A stretch of 36,205 bases of DNA from positions 1 to 36,205 of the forward strand of contig NZ_CAJPQR010000020.1 in assembly GCF_905372745.1 (NCBI RefSeq). The letters run 5' to 3'. Within the stretch, counting starts at the first letter, position 1. Each line of letters opens with the position of its first letter. This document shows, one piece after another, positions 7,106 through 15,994 of this stretch. Under the pieces are notes generated by a model that did no database searches, was not told where the DNA came from, and was given only the letters and a program-made list of their open reading frames with translations. Source of the DNA: an uncultured Campylobacter sp. (GTDB lineage: Bacteria > Campylobacterota > Campylobacteria > Campylobacterales > Campylobacteraceae). Both the position numbers and the translations under genes were made by a program.

Positions 7106-9046
7106 ATGATCAAATTTCAAAGGTCGAAATTTAACAATTCGGTATTTATCCCATCGCTTGTCGTCATATTTTTAATAACGGCATTTGCAGCAATATTTCC
7201 AAATTTCTCAAATGAGTTTTTTAAAGGTATGCAAAACTACATCGCGGCCAAATTTGGCTGGTTTTACATCCTGGCCGTCGCCGTCATACTTCTAAGCATC
7301 ATCATCCTTGGCTTTAGCAAGCTTGGCGAGATCAAACTGGGGGCCGATCACGTAAAGCCGGAGCACAAAAATATCTCGTGGTTTTCTATGCTTTTTGCCG
7401 CCGGCATGGGCATCGGGCTTGTGTTTTTTGGCGTGGCTGAGCCGCTCATGCACTATCTAAATCCGCCGCTCGGCGACGCACAAACTATCGCAGCGCAAAA
7501 GCTTGCGATGAATATCACCTTCTTTCATTGGGGTATGGGCGCATGGTCGGTTTATGCCATCGTGGCGTTAATCCTTGCCTTTTTCTCGTACAGGCACGGC
7601 TTGCCGCTCACGCTTAGATCGGCGTTTTATCCGATCATCGGCGATAAAATTTACGGCAAGATCGGCAACGCCATCGACACATTTGCCGTCGTAGCGACGC
7701 TTTTTGGCGTAGCGACCTCGCTAGGATACGGCGTACTTCAGGTAAATGCCGGCCTTACGCACGTTTTTGGCCTGCCGACTATGCATATTACGCTTCTAAT
7801 AGTGCTTTGTTTTGCAGCGACCATCTCAGCGGCAAGCGGCGTGGATAAGGGGATTAAAATTTTATCAAACTCAAATATCGCGCTAGCCATTTGTTTTATG
7901 TTTTTGATACTATTTTTAGGCGATACGACGCAGCTTTTGAAGTCGTTTGTGCAAAACAGCGGCGACTACGTATCGACGCTTATTTCAAACACCTTTAACC
8001 TCTACGCCTACGAGAGGCAAAACGAGAGCTGGCTTGGCGGTTGGACGCTGCTATACTGGGCTTGGTGGCTATCTTGGTCGCCGTTTGTGGGGCTATTTAT
8101 AGCTAAAATTTCAAAGGGTAGGACGATAAGAGAATTTGTGATCGGCGTGCTTTTCGTGCCAACCGGCTTTACATTTGCTTGGATGAGCTTTTTTGGCAAC
8201 TCGGCGATCGCGCTTGTTCAGGGCGGATTTAGCGAGCTTGCAACGACCGTAAATTCCGACTCGGCTTCGGCGCTTTTTATGTTTTTAGAAAAATTTAGCT
8301 TTTCAAGCTTGCTAAGCACGATCGCAGTCTTTATGATCGTCATATTTTTCATCACTTCGGCCGACTCAGCGGCGATCGTGATGAACATGCTTTGCTCAAA
8401 CGGCAAGGACGATACGCCGGTTTGGCAAAAGGTCTTTTGGGGCGTTACGGTGGGCGTCGTGGCGGCATTTTTGATGCTAGCCGGCGGCCTTGGCTCGCTT
8501 CAAGCACTTACGATAACTACGGCGTTGCCGTTTGCCATAGTGCTACTTGGCGCCATTTACGGGCTATTTAAGGCGCTGCGCGTCGATGTGACCAAAAAAG
8601 AGACAAATAACTTTAACAACATGCCTCTTAGTGATCTTTCAAAGCCGTGGCAAGAGCGCCTAAGTGCGATCATTACGCTGCCAGGCAAGAAAGATGGCAA
8701 GAAATTTTTAAACGAAGTCGTGCTAAAAGCCTTTAACGAGCTAAAAGAGGAATTTGCCAAAAACGGCCTTGAGGCAAATGTAACAAAAGCTGAAAATTTC
8801 GTAAATTTAAACGTCGGACTTGGCGACGAGATGGATTTTAGATACGGCGTATATCTCACCAAAAGCCAGAGCCCGGACTACACTAGAGAGCTTGAGGGCG
8901 ACGATCTTTATTACAGAGCCGAGGTATATCTAAAAGAGGGCGGTCAAGACTACGACGTGCTTGGTTGGAGCGAGGCCACTCTGATAAACGACGTCGTCGA
9001 GCAATACCGCAAACATATGCAGTTCTTGCATGTCGTTAGAAAATAA
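7106..9046 (+). CDS. BCCT family transporter (betaine/carnitine/choline type)
   Basis: 646 aa, starting at ATG after a strong AAAAAGGAGAAAA site. Twelve hydrophobic segments fill residues 15-490. Family landmarks: the aromatic, glycine-rich stretch AAGMGIGLVFFGVAEP (helix 3, Na+/substrate pathway) and the helix-8 tryptophan motif WTLLYWAWWLSWSPFVGLFIAKIS. A soluble C-terminal domain of about 150 residues follows, rich in charged residues, as in osmoregulated BetT-like carriers. BCCT carriers take up quaternary ammonium compounds such as glycine betaine or choline with Na+ or H+; likely role is osmoprotection, substrate inferred. It stands alone between hairpins and is flanked by NSS sequences. 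Confidence 0.92.
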   Translation: MIKFQRSKFNNSVFIPSLVVIFLITAFAAIFPNFSNEFFKGMQNYIAAKFGWFYILAVAVILLSIIILGFSKLGEIKLGADHVKPEHKNISWFSMLFAAGMGIGLVFFGVAEPLMHYLNPPLGDAQTIAAQKLAMNITFFHWGMGAWSVYAIVALILAFFSYRHGLPLTLRSAFYPIIGDKIYGKIGNAIDTFAVVATLFGVATSLGYGVLQVNAGLTHVFGLPTMHITLLIVLCFAATISAASGVDKGIKILSNSNIALAICFMFLILFLGDTTQLLKSFVQNSGDYVSTLISNTFNLYAYERQNESWLGGWTLLYWAWWLSWSPFVGLFIAKISKGRTIREFVIGVLFVPTGFTFAWMSFFGNSAIALVQGGFSELATTVNSDSASALFMFLEKFSFSSLLSTIAVFMIVIFFITSADSAAIVMNMLCSNGKDDTPVWQKVFWGVTVGVVAAFLMLAGGLGSLQALTITTALPFAIVLLGAIYGLFKALRVDVTKKETNNFNNMPLSDLSKPWQERLSAIITLPGKKDGKKFLNEVVLKAFNELKEEFAKNGLEANVTKAENFVNLNVGLGDEMDFRYGVYLTKSQSPDYTRELEGDDLYYRAEVYLKEGGQDYDVLGWSEATLINDVVEQYRKHMQFLHVVRK

Positions 9047-9052
9047 AAAATT

Positions 9053-9078
9053 GGCGTAAATTTGCAGAAATTTGCGCC
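9053..9078 (+). terminator. Intrinsic terminator after the BCCT gene
   Basis: GGCGTAAATTT (9053-9063) pairs with AAATTTGCGCC (9068-9078) around a GCAG loop, with one T.G pair. It starts 7 bases after the BCCT stop and is followed by TTTAAATTT, with an A run before it. Confidence 0.7.
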
Positions 9079-9184
9079 TTTAAATTTATGCCAAACAGCC
9101 TTTTTCTAATAATATTTACCGATTTTAATCCGGATTTGTTTTAAATTTTAAAGATGGTTCTAAAAACTTTAAATAAAATTTTTA

Positions 9185-9190
9185 TATAAT
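9185..9190 (+). promoter_or_regulatory. -10 box (TATAAT) for the second NSS symporter
   Basis: Perfect TATAAT 25 bases before the ATG at 9216; a CACAAAGG ribosome site lies between. The same arrangement precedes the NSS remnant at 6762. Confidence 0.6.
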
Positions 9191-9215
9191 CCCTATTTTT
9201 CACAAAGGTATACAG

Positions 9216-10577
9216 ATGGATAGAAAATCGTGGAGTTCAAAGCTCACATACATTTTAGCCGTTGCAGGAGCTACGGTCGGTTTTGGCGCGACGTGGCGCT
9301 TCCCGTATCTAGTCGGGCAAAACGGCGGCGGCGCCTACGTACTCGTGTTTTGTATCGCGATGATAGTGATCGGTATACCGATGATTTTGGCTGAAAATGC
9401 GATCGGCAGACGCCTAAAATGCAACGCCGTGGATGCATTCGGCGGTAAAAATATAAATCCGGCGTGGAAAATCGTGGGCTGGATGGGGCTGCTTGGGGCA
9501 TTTGGTATCATGGCCTACTACATGGTTATCGGCGGCTGGGTGCTAAACTACATCGCGCAGATCGCATTTGGTATGCTAGATCTCTCGCAGGTGCTGAGCT
9601 TTGAGGCTACGAGTGCGTTTTACGAGCAAAATATCGTTAGCGATCCGCTGGCTATTAGCTTTGCGACGCTCGTGTTCGTACTCGTAAACTACGCGATCTT
9701 GGTTCAGGGCGCCGTCGGCGGAATAGAACGCTCGGCGAAGTACCTCATGCCGCTACTTTTCGTGCTGATGATCGTGATGATCGTAAAAAACTTGACCTTA
9801 GATGGCGTGGCACAGGGGGTTAAATTTTACCTCACGCCAGATTTTTCAAAGATAAATTTAAAGCTTTTCGTCGAGGTTTTGGGGCAGGTATTTTTCGCGC
9901 TTTCGCTTGGTTTTGGCGTGATGATCACGCTTTCAAGCTTTGTTAAAAAGGACGAAGGGCTGGTTAAAATCTCTATCATCACGGGCATCCTAAACACCCT
10001 CATCGCCGTGCTTGCGGGCTTTATGATATTTCCGTCGCTCTTTAGCTACGGCGTATCTCCCGATAGCGGCCCAAGCCTCGTGTTTAAGAGCTTGCCGATC
10101 GTTTTTTCGCATATGCCTTTTGGCGGATTTTTTGCGGTGGCGTTTTTTGCGCTGCTGATGATCGCTGCGCTCACGACCTCGCTGCCGATCTACGAGGTTA
10201 TCATTACGACGCTTCAGGAAAAATTTAAAATAAAACGCAAAAGCGCGATTTTGCTGGTTCTAAGCACGATATTTATATTTGGAAATTTACCGTCCTTGAT
10301 GGCTACGAATTTGCTTGCGGACGTTAAAATTTTCGGTAAAAATATCTTTGACGCATACGACGCCATCAGCGCTACGATATTTTTCGTGCTGACCTCGCTT
10401 GGGTGCGCGATATTTGTCGGCTGGGTGCTAAAAGACGAAGCAAAACGCGAGATAATGCAAGGCAGCGAAAAATATGCAAAACTCGTAAACATCTGGTTTT
10501 GGTATATCAAATTCGTCGTGCCGTTTATCATTTTGGTGCTTTTTATCAGCTCGTTTTACGATAATTTTTTAAAGTAA
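9216..10577 (+). CDS. Neurotransmitter:sodium symporter (NSS) family transporter
   Basis: 453 aa LeuT-fold transporter. Helix 1 carries AGATVGFGATWRFPYLVGQNGGGAY (residues 17-41), the Na+/substrate site of the family. About 12 hydrophobic segments are present, the last near residues 425-447 (FVVPFIILVLFISSF). The substrate is probably an amino acid but cannot be named. It differs clearly from the NSS protein at 2913 and is the intact relative of the remnant at 6762. It has its own -10 box. The next gene begins 5 bases after the stop and is likely read on the same transcript. Confidence 0.92.
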   Translation: MDRKSWSSKLTYILAVAGATVGFGATWRFPYLVGQNGGGAYVLVFCIAMIVIGIPMILAENAIGRRLKCNAVDAFGGKNINPAWKIVGWMGLLGAFGIMAYYMVIGGWVLNYIAQIAFGMLDLSQVLSFEATSAFYEQNIVSDPLAISFATLVFVLVNYAILVQGAVGGIERSAKYLMPLLFVLMIVMIVKNLTLDGVAQGVKFYLTPDFSKINLKLFVEVLGQVFFALSLGFGVMITLSSFVKKDEGLVKISIITGILNTLIAVLAGFMIFPSLFSYGVSPDSGPSLVFKSLPIVFSHMPFGGFFAVAFFALLMIAALTTSLPIYEVIITTLQEKFKIKRKSAILLVLSTIFIFGNLPSLMATNLLADVKIFGKNIFDAYDAISATIFFVLTSLGCAIFVGWVLKDEAKREIMQGSEKYAKLVNIWFWYIKFVVPFIILVLFISSFYDNFLK

Positions 10578-10582
10578 ATTTG

Positions 10583-11704
10583 ATGGCAAGTCTCATAAAT
10601 TTAGCTAACGGCGATCGCCTAAATTTGCGCGTAGAAGGTCAAATTTTACTTAGCGAGAGCATCAAAAACGGCAAAACGAGGCAGACGCAAAAGGAGTTTG
10701 CTAGCGCTGGCGAGGCGCAAAAAGCCTGCGTGAAAAAGGAGTGGGAGAGCCTGAAAAAAGGCTACATCCTGCAAAATGCGAACACGAAAGCCGGCGAAGC
10801 GAATTTGCACGTCTATATCGGCGGCGGATACACGGGCGCGCTAACCTTTGCTGGCGCGGGCGGCGAGTTTTTCGTCTACAAATGCGGCGGCTACGAAGAA
10901 GAGGACTCGGTAGATTTTCTAACTAGGCTGAGCGCAGACGGAGCGATAAGAGGCGATATCATCCTGCCAAAGCCGCTTGCGTGGCACGCGGAGTGCGCGG
11001 GCGAAAATTTGCTGCTGGACTTAGATCACGATATTTTTAAATTTAACCCACAAACGGGAGAATTTACAAACGTCTTTAAAGAGCTAAAAATAAAAAGAAA
11101 CGGCGATATTACGAGCTGCGTTTACGCGTCTGGCGATGCTGCGGCATTTGCGGCTTACGGCCAAATTTACGTTTTGCGAGACGGGGGTTTTTCGTCTCTT
11201 GGCAAATACAAAACTGACTCGGGCTGCGGAGCTGCGTTTTGCATAGCGCTTAGCACGGACGGCTCAAAGCTAGCTCTAAGCTGTAAGCAAAACGAGATCA
11301 AAATTTTTAACGCGCTAAATGGAGAAATTTTAAACGAGATAAAAGAGGACTTCGGCGCGCTTAGCGACGTTTGTTTTTTAAATGACGGCTCGCTGCTAGG
11401 CAGGGAGTATTACAATGGCGGTCTAGTCTTTTTTGACGCGGCAGGCTCGCGGCAAACTCCCACGTGGTTGCGGGGCGAGTGTGCCAAGGCTCAGAAGATT
11501 TGCGTTAGCAAGGACGGTTCGAGACTCGCGCTAATTAGCTACGACAAAGCCCGCATCATCGATCTAAAAAGCGGAAATTTGCGGCTTATCTTTGAGCTCT
11601 CGCACGTCGTGAAACGCTGCGAGGCCAAATTTGAGCGCATAAACGGCGAGGAATTTTTAGCCGTGCGCACCGACTACGGCTGCTTTAGTCTTTATAAAAT
11701 TTAA
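10583..11704 (+). CDS. WGR-like domain plus beta-propeller-like protein, function unknown
   Basis: 373 aa from the ATG at 10583; a TTG one codon earlier (10580) could also be used. No signal peptide or membrane segment, so probably cytosolic. Residues about 10-60 look like a degenerate WGR domain: a KTRQTQKEFASAGEAQKAC stretch followed by EWESLKKGYIL, which matches the family's ending (F.S..EA...... KKL..KGY). The family's WGR triplet itself is not preserved. The remainder shows repeated short strands with Asp/Gly turns (FCIALSTDGSKLALSC, ICVSKDGSRLALIS), as in WD40-like propellers. WGR domains occur in PARPs and bacterial MolR-like proteins. It follows the NSS gene by 5 bases. Assignment of both domains is inference from pattern. 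Confidence 0.65.
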   Translation: MASLINLANGDRLNLRVEGQILLSESIKNGKTRQTQKEFASAGEAQKACVKKEWESLKKGYILQNANTKAGEANLHVYIGGGYTGALTFAGAGGEFFVYKCGGYEEEDSVDFLTRLSADGAIRGDIILPKPLAWHAECAGENLLLDLDHDIFKFNPQTGEFTNVFKELKIKRNGDITSCVYASGDAAAFAAYGQIYVLRDGGFSSLGKYKTDSGCGAAFCIALSTDGSKLALSCKQNEIKIFNALNGEILNEIKEDFGALSDVCFLNDGSLLGREYYNGGLVFFDAAGSRQTPTWLRGECAKAQKICVSKDGSRLALISYDKARIIDLKSGNLRLIFELSHVVKRCEAKFERINGEEFLAVRTDYGCFSLYKI

Positions 11705-11712
11705 GGAAAGAT

Positions 11713-12918
11713 ATGTTTTATTTTTTGCTTGGGGTTTACTTTTTTTACGTTGCCGTAAAGGCTACTTTGGCGATTTTACAGATAAACTTCATCCGCGCAG
11801 AGGCGAAAAAGCCCGCCGTCGTGCTAGAGCAGGGCGAGTACGAATCAGCCGCCGCGGCAGCGATAACGAATCAAAAATTTGAGATAGCTAGCCTGCTTTA
11901 TCACGCCGCGATATTTGTGATGTGGGCGTGCTGGGGGCTTGGCGAGATGTATGAAAGCGCCTATAAAACGGAAGAACTGAGGGATCATATCGTCTTTGTG
12001 ATGGGCTTTTTGATCATCTCGTCGCTACTGGAGCTACCGCTAAATATCTACGAAACCTTCGTCAAAGATAAAAGGCTCGGCTTTTCAAACGTAACGCCCA
12101 AAATTTTCGCGCTTGATCTAGCAAAAACGCTCGCGCTAACGTTGGTGTTTGGCACGCTGTTTGTGTGGCTGGTGCTGCTTTGCATTAGATTTTTGGGCGA
12201 TTTTTGGTGGTTTTGGGCGTTTTTGCTGAGCTTCGCGGTCGCGCTCGTGATAAATCTCATCTACCCGACGCTTATCGCGCCTATCTTTAACAAAATGCAG
12301 CCGCTAGAAGAGGGCGAGCTAAAAAGCCGTATAGAAGGGCTTTTGACGCAGTGTGGCTTTAAAAGTAGCGGCGTTTATACGATAGACGCTAGCAAGCGCG
12401 ACAACCGCTTAAACGCCTATTTCGGCGGCCTTGGCGCAACTAAGCGCGTGGTGCTTTTCGACACGCTCGTTAAAAAACTAAGTTTAGAGGAGATAATCGC
12501 CGTTTTGGGGCATGAGCTCGGGCACTTTAAGCACAAAGATATCCTAAAAATGATCGCTCTAAGCGCGGTTATGCTTTTTGCGATGTTTTTTATATTCGGC
12601 AACATCCCTGATGCGGCGTATGGAGCGCTGGGACTCAGTCCGGCAGGCGGCGGAACGATCGTGTTTTTGCTACTTTTTTCGCCGATTTTCGGGTTTTTAT
12701 TTTCGCCCGTTAGCTCGTATTTTAGCCGCGCGAACGAATTTGGCGCCGATAAATTCGCAGGCGACGTCTCAAACAAAGCCGACATGATAAGCGCGCTAAA
12801 AAAGCTAGGCTCCGAAAACAAGGCCTTCCCGAAGGCTCATCCGCTCTACGCGTTCGTCTATCACTCGCACCCAAGCCTCTTTGAGCGTATAAACGAGCTG
12901 GAAAATGACGGTAAATGA
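11713..12918 (+). CDS. M48 family membrane zinc metalloprotease (Ste24/CAAX protease type)
   Basis: 401 aa with about seven hydrophobic segments. The zinc site HELGH is at residues 267-271 and the third ligand Glu342 sits in SRANEFGAD (ExxxD). The conserved C-terminal YAFVYHSHPSLFERI motif is of the Ste24 type, and the length is that of full Ste24 proteins rather than the shorter HtpX (about 290 aa). Bacterial members are inner-membrane proteases thought to act in membrane-protein quality control; there is no evidence for prenylated substrates here. The ribosome site AAGGAAAG precedes the ATG. The end overlaps prmC by 14 bases, suggesting coupling. Confidence 0.92.
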   Translation: MFYFLLGVYFFYVAVKATLAILQINFIRAEAKKPAVVLEQGEYESAAAAAITNQKFEIASLLYHAAIFVMWACWGLGEMYESAYKTEELRDHIVFVMGFLIISSLLELPLNIYETFVKDKRLGFSNVTPKIFALDLAKTLALTLVFGTLFVWLVLLCIRFLGDFWWFWAFLLSFAVALVINLIYPTLIAPIFNKMQPLEEGELKSRIEGLLTQCGFKSSGVYTIDASKRDNRLNAYFGGLGATKRVVLFDTLVKKLSLEEIIAVLGHELGHFKHKDILKMIALSAVMLFAMFFIFGNIPDAAYGALGLSPAGGGTIVFLLLFSPIFGFLFSPVSSYFSRANEFGADKFAGDVSNKADMISALKKLGSENKAFPKAHPLYAFVYHSHPSLFERINELENDGK

Positions 12919-13753
12919 CGCGCTAAAGGCCGCCTCTTCGCAGATCGCGCCCGCGTGCGAGATAAGCGGCGCAAATCCGGCGCGCGTAGCCAAGGCGCTT
13001 TTGATGCGACACCTCGGCGTAAAAATCGAGTGGATATTTTTAAATTTAAACCGCGAGCTAGAGGATGCGGACGGATATTTTGCGCTAGCAAAACGCTTCG
13101 CAAATCACGAGCCGCTAGAGTATATAACGGGCGAGGCGGGCTTTTACGGGCTTAGTTTTAACGTAAAAAAGAGCGTCTTGATCCCGCGCCCCGAGACTGA
13201 AATTTTAGTCGAAAAATCTCTTGAGATTTTATCAAATTTACCTGTTCGCGGCGAGTCGCCCCTAGTAGCTGAGATAGGAGTCGGAAGCGGGATAATCAGT
13301 ATCTGCCTCGCGCTAAACTCAAACGCCAAAATCATAGCCTCCGATATCAGCGATGATGCGTTAAATTTAGCTCGCGAGAATGCCGCGAAATTTGGCGTAG
13401 AGAACAAAATAGAGTTCATAAAATGCGCGTATCTGGATCAAATTTACGGGCGATTTGACCTGCTCGTTTCAAATCCGCCATACATCGCACAGGACTACGA
13501 GCTTGATAAATTCGTACTAAACGAGCCGCACGAGGCGCTGTTTGGCGGCGCGGCGGGCGATGAGATCTTAAAAAACATTATCTTTGTCGCTAAAAATCGC
13601 GGCGTAAAATACCTAGCCTGCGAGATGGGCTACGATCAGCAAGAAAGTATGCAAAGCGCGCTTAAATTTAATGGGTTCGAGGCTGAGTTTTACAAGGATT
13701 TAGCGGGGTTTGACCGCGGATTCGTCGCGCGAAATATATTTGCAAATTTCTAA
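12905..13753 (+). CDS. prmC: Release-factor glutamine N5-methyltransferase PrmC (HemK)
   Basis: 282 aa, typical length. An N-terminal helical domain (about 1-90) recognises release factors; then comes a Rossmann-type methyltransferase with the SAM loop EIGVGSGIISI (123-133) and the catalytic NPPY at 190-193, specific for methylating a glutamine amide. The enzyme methylates the Gln of the GGQ motif in RF1/RF2, raising termination efficiency. The LIPRPETE motif at 92-99, diagnostic of PrmC, is present. Its start lies 14 bases inside the protease gene. In many epsilonproteobacteria the same M48-prmC pairing is seen, which I recall only generally. Confidence 0.95.
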   Translation: MTVNDALKAASSQIAPACEISGANPARVAKALLMRHLGVKIEWIFLNLNRELEDADGYFALAKRFANHEPLEYITGEAGFYGLSFNVKKSVLIPRPETEILVEKSLEILSNLPVRGESPLVAEIGVGSGIISICLALNSNAKIIASDISDDALNLARENAAKFGVENKIEFIKCAYLDQIYGRFDLLVSNPPYIAQDYELDKFVLNEPHEALFGGAAGDEILKNIIFVAKNRGVKYLACEMGYDQQESMQSALKFNGFEAEFYKDLAGFDRGFVARNIFANF

Positions 13754-13908
13754 ATTTGCGCGCGGTTTGGGCTTTGGCGATAAACCAAATTTGACCGAGC
13801 TTGCGTCAAATTTATAGCTCGCAAATTTCCGCCTTTCTTGCTCAAATTTAGCGAATTTTAAATGCTATAACCCTAAAATGCGTGCAGTAAATCAAAAAAA
13901 GGAAAATT

Positions 13909-14376
13909 ATGAAAAGCGTTTATTTTTTACTTTTGGGTGCGCTCATCGGCACTGAGCTAGCTCTGGGCGCTCTGGTTGCGCCGACGATTTTTTATCCGCA
14001 GAGCATACTTGGTGAGGGCGTACTCACGCAGTTTCAAAGCGGCAAACTGATGGCTACGATATTTGTCAAATTTAACTACGCCTTGCTAGCCGTTAGCGTC
14101 CTGATCGCGCTTTGCGAGCTTGCTTCGTTTAGATCTAGCGTTAAATTCGGCGCTAAATTTAGCATGGGTATGCTTTGTGCGATAAATTTAGCCCTCGCGC
14201 TCTCGTTCGTATTTTACTTCACGCCTTTCATCATGGACGCGCAGACCGCTGGCGAGGCGGCGACGCAGACGGCCGAGTTTGCGCAGATGCACGTGGCTAG
14301 CGAATGGACGATGAAGCTGATGTTGTTCGCACAGCTAGCTTTGTTTTTTATCAAATTTAAAACCGCCCAAAAATGA
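13909..14376 (+). CDS. DUF4149 family membrane protein
   Basis: 155 aa, four hydrophobic segments (about 5-25, 50-70, 83-108, 135-152). The first segment, with GTELALGALVAPTIF, and the spacing fit the DUF4149 family seen in many proteobacteria; no activity is known for it. The ATG follows a good AAAAAAGGAAAATT ribosome site. The stop overlaps the ATG of the next gene (ATGA), so it is probably co-translated with the ThrE exporter pair. Confidence 0.75.
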   Translation: MKSVYFLLLGALIGTELALGALVAPTIFYPQSILGEGVLTQFQSGKLMATIFVKFNYALLAVSVLIALCELASFRSSVKFGAKFSMGMLCAINLALALSFVFYFTPFIMDAQTAGEAATQTAEFAQMHVASEWTMKLMLFAQLALFFIKFKTAQK

Positions 14377-15155
14377 GCGCAAAGCCAGATATCCAAATTT
14401 TAACCGATTTTCTCTCTGACTACACGAGTGCGATGGTGAGCGCGGGTACCTACACCGCGCGCGTCGAAAAGTGCGTAGACCGCGTCGCTAGGCGCTACAG
14501 TTACGACGTTAGCGTGACGATTTTCGTGAAGTATTTTACGATTAGCGTGATGGACTCGGCCGACAACTCCCTGCGCCGAACCTACGTAAAAAAGATCCCG
14601 CTAGGGCAGGTGAGCTTTAACCGCATTTCCGAGCTTTCGTCGCTTAGCTGGCGGATTTTGGATGAAAATTTGAGCTTGGATGAAGCCAAAGAGCAGTTTG
14701 AGGGCGTCATGCGTATCGGGGCGAATAAATTTGCAAGCTCGCTTATTTTAATAAGCCTTGCAAATGCGGCGTTTTGCAAGCTTTTTGGCGGCGATGCTGG
14801 CTCGGTCGTATGCGTATTTTTTGCGACGCTCGTTGGCTATAGCCTTAGATTTGCACTTGCTAAAATGGGCGTAAATTTAAAAATCCAGTACGTTTTGACC
14901 TCGTTCGTCGTCTCTTTTATCGCCTATCTTGGCGTATTTTACGGCTTTACGCACACTAGCGACGTCGCGATCGGCTCGTCGATACTCTTTTTGATGCCGG
15001 GCGTTTTTCTCATAAACTCGGTCTTTGATATCTTAAATGACAACACGCTTGTAGGCATCAGTAGAGCCGTGAGTACGGGCATCCTGATACTTTGCATAGC
15101 AGTGGGCGTCTATATCACGCTCTCGCTTAGCAATGCGGAGATTTTACATGTTTGA
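14373..15155 (+). CDS. Threonine/serine exporter ThrE, N-terminal-domain subunit (DUF1212)
   Basis: 260 aa. The first 115 residues are soluble and match the start of the ThrE/DUF1212 family (LTDFLSDYTSAMVSAGTYTA then VEKCVDRVARRY); five hydrophobic segments follow (about 120-255). In Corynebacterium ThrE is one polypeptide of ten helices; in many other bacteria, as here, it is split into this part and a smaller DUF3815 part encoded next. Together they export threonine and serine. The two genes overlap by 8 bases (ATGTTTGA), consistent with an equimolar complex. Start ATG overlaps the DUF4149 stop. Confidence 0.88.
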   Translation: MSAKPDIQILTDFLSDYTSAMVSAGTYTARVEKCVDRVARRYSYDVSVTIFVKYFTISVMDSADNSLRRTYVKKIPLGQVSFNRISELSSLSWRILDENLSLDEAKEQFEGVMRIGANKFASSLILISLANAAFCKLFGGDAGSVVCVFFATLVGYSLRFALAKMGVNLKIQYVLTSFVVSFIAYLGVFYGFTHTSDVAIGSSILFLMPGVFLINSVFDILNDNTLVGISRAVSTGILILCIAVGVYITLSLSNAEILHV

Positions 15156-15660
15156 GCTTTTGACTGCGACTATTATAGACGGCGCTTTTGCCGCGGTGGC
15201 GGGGCTTGGTTTTGCCTACGCTAGCTCTCCGCCAAAAAGAACTCTCGCCTTTTGTGCGCTACTTGCGGCATTTGCGCACGCTAGCCGCTTTTGGATCATG
15301 CAGATGGGATTTTTTAACATCAGCGTCGCTACTCTCATCGTCTCATTTTTAAGCGGGATTTTAGGTATGCTCTTTGCCAAACGGCTCAAAGTGCCCGCCG
15401 AGATCATCGCATTTCCGGCGCTTTTGCCGATGGTGCCGGGAGTTTACGCGTATAAGGGAATTTTGGCGCTGTTTTCGTTTCTAAACGAGCCTGATATCGC
15501 TAAGAAAAACGAATACCTAATCATATTTTTCGATAACTCGATCACGACCACGACGGTCTCGCTAGCGCTTGGAGTGGGCGTTTCGGTGGTGCTTATTTTG
15601 TTTTACGATCAGTCGCTGATGATAACTAGAGGCGCTAAGTGCGAGTTAACGGAAAAGTAA
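15148..15660 (+). CDS. Threonine/serine exporter, C-terminal-domain subunit (DUF3815, YjjB-like)
   Basis: 170 aa from the ATG at 15148, chosen because GGAG lies 7 bases upstream; a longer frame with five more residues begins at 15133. Five hydrophobic segments fill the protein, and AFPALLPMVPGVYAYKG is the conserved core motif of the family (the PxxPG loop). It completes the split ThrE exporter with the preceding gene. No terminator is evident immediately after the stop, but a structured region begins at 15728. Confidence 0.88.
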   Translation: MFELLTATIIDGAFAAVAGLGFAYASSPPKRTLAFCALLAAFAHASRFWIMQMGFFNISVATLIVSFLSGILGMLFAKRLKVPAEIIAFPALLPMVPGVYAYKGILALFSFLNEPDIAKKNEYLIIFFDNSITTTTVSLALGVGVSVVLILFYDQSLMITRGAKCELTEK

Positions 15661-15940
15661 TTTTACGCGTCTTTTACGTGCTTTTAAATGATTTTTGCTT
15701 CGCTACACTCGCAACTGTAAGCAGAACGTAAATTTCGTCCTGCGACAGACTACACGCCTAGTCTTGGGATGAAATTTACTAATTCATCACAAGACGCTTT
15801 CGTTTGGTTTTTGAGCGGTGTATTATCTCGCGTGCTTCCGCTTATCTTTTTTACGTTCAAATTTGGTAATCCGTAAAATTTGTAATAAATTTATCTCTCA
15901 AAACCTGGCTAAATTTGATAGCCTTTCTTATCTTTACCCT
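15661..15940. other. Gene-free region with palindromic structure
   Basis: About 335 bases separate the exporter from the next gene. The part up to 15720 holds nothing I recognise apart from a short TTGC..GCAA symmetry near 15696-15713. 15728-15795 is strongly structured (separate entry). 15800-15940 is AT-rich with no open frame, and a sigma-28 promoter closes the region. Confidence 0.5.
15728..15795. repeat. Palindromic element with two competing stems
   Basis: Stem 1: GTAAATTTCGTCC (15728-15740) with 15766-15779 (GGGATGAAATTTAC), with an inner perfect 6-bp stem AGACTA (15747-15752)/TAGTCT (15759-15764). Stem 2: GTCTTGGGATGAA (15761-15773) with TTCATCACAAGAC (15783-15795), one mismatch, 9-base loop. 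The stems share 15761-15773, so they cannot form together. A related element lies at 32377-32427. Confidence 0.6.
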
Positions 15941-15966
15941 AAATTTTTTTCAAATTTGCCGATATA
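15941..15966 (+). promoter_or_regulatory. Sigma-28 (FliA) type promoter
   Basis: TAAA at 15941-15944, a 16-base spacer, then CGATAT at 15961-15966, preceded by GC (GCCGATAT). This matches the FliA pattern (TAAA, then GCCGATAA in enterics; CGATWT in Campylobacter). It is 28 bases before the ATG at 15995, leaving a short leader with an AAAGGA ribosome site. Confidence 0.65.
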
Positions 15967-15994
15967 GCTTAAAACTCGTTTTAAAGGATTAAAA

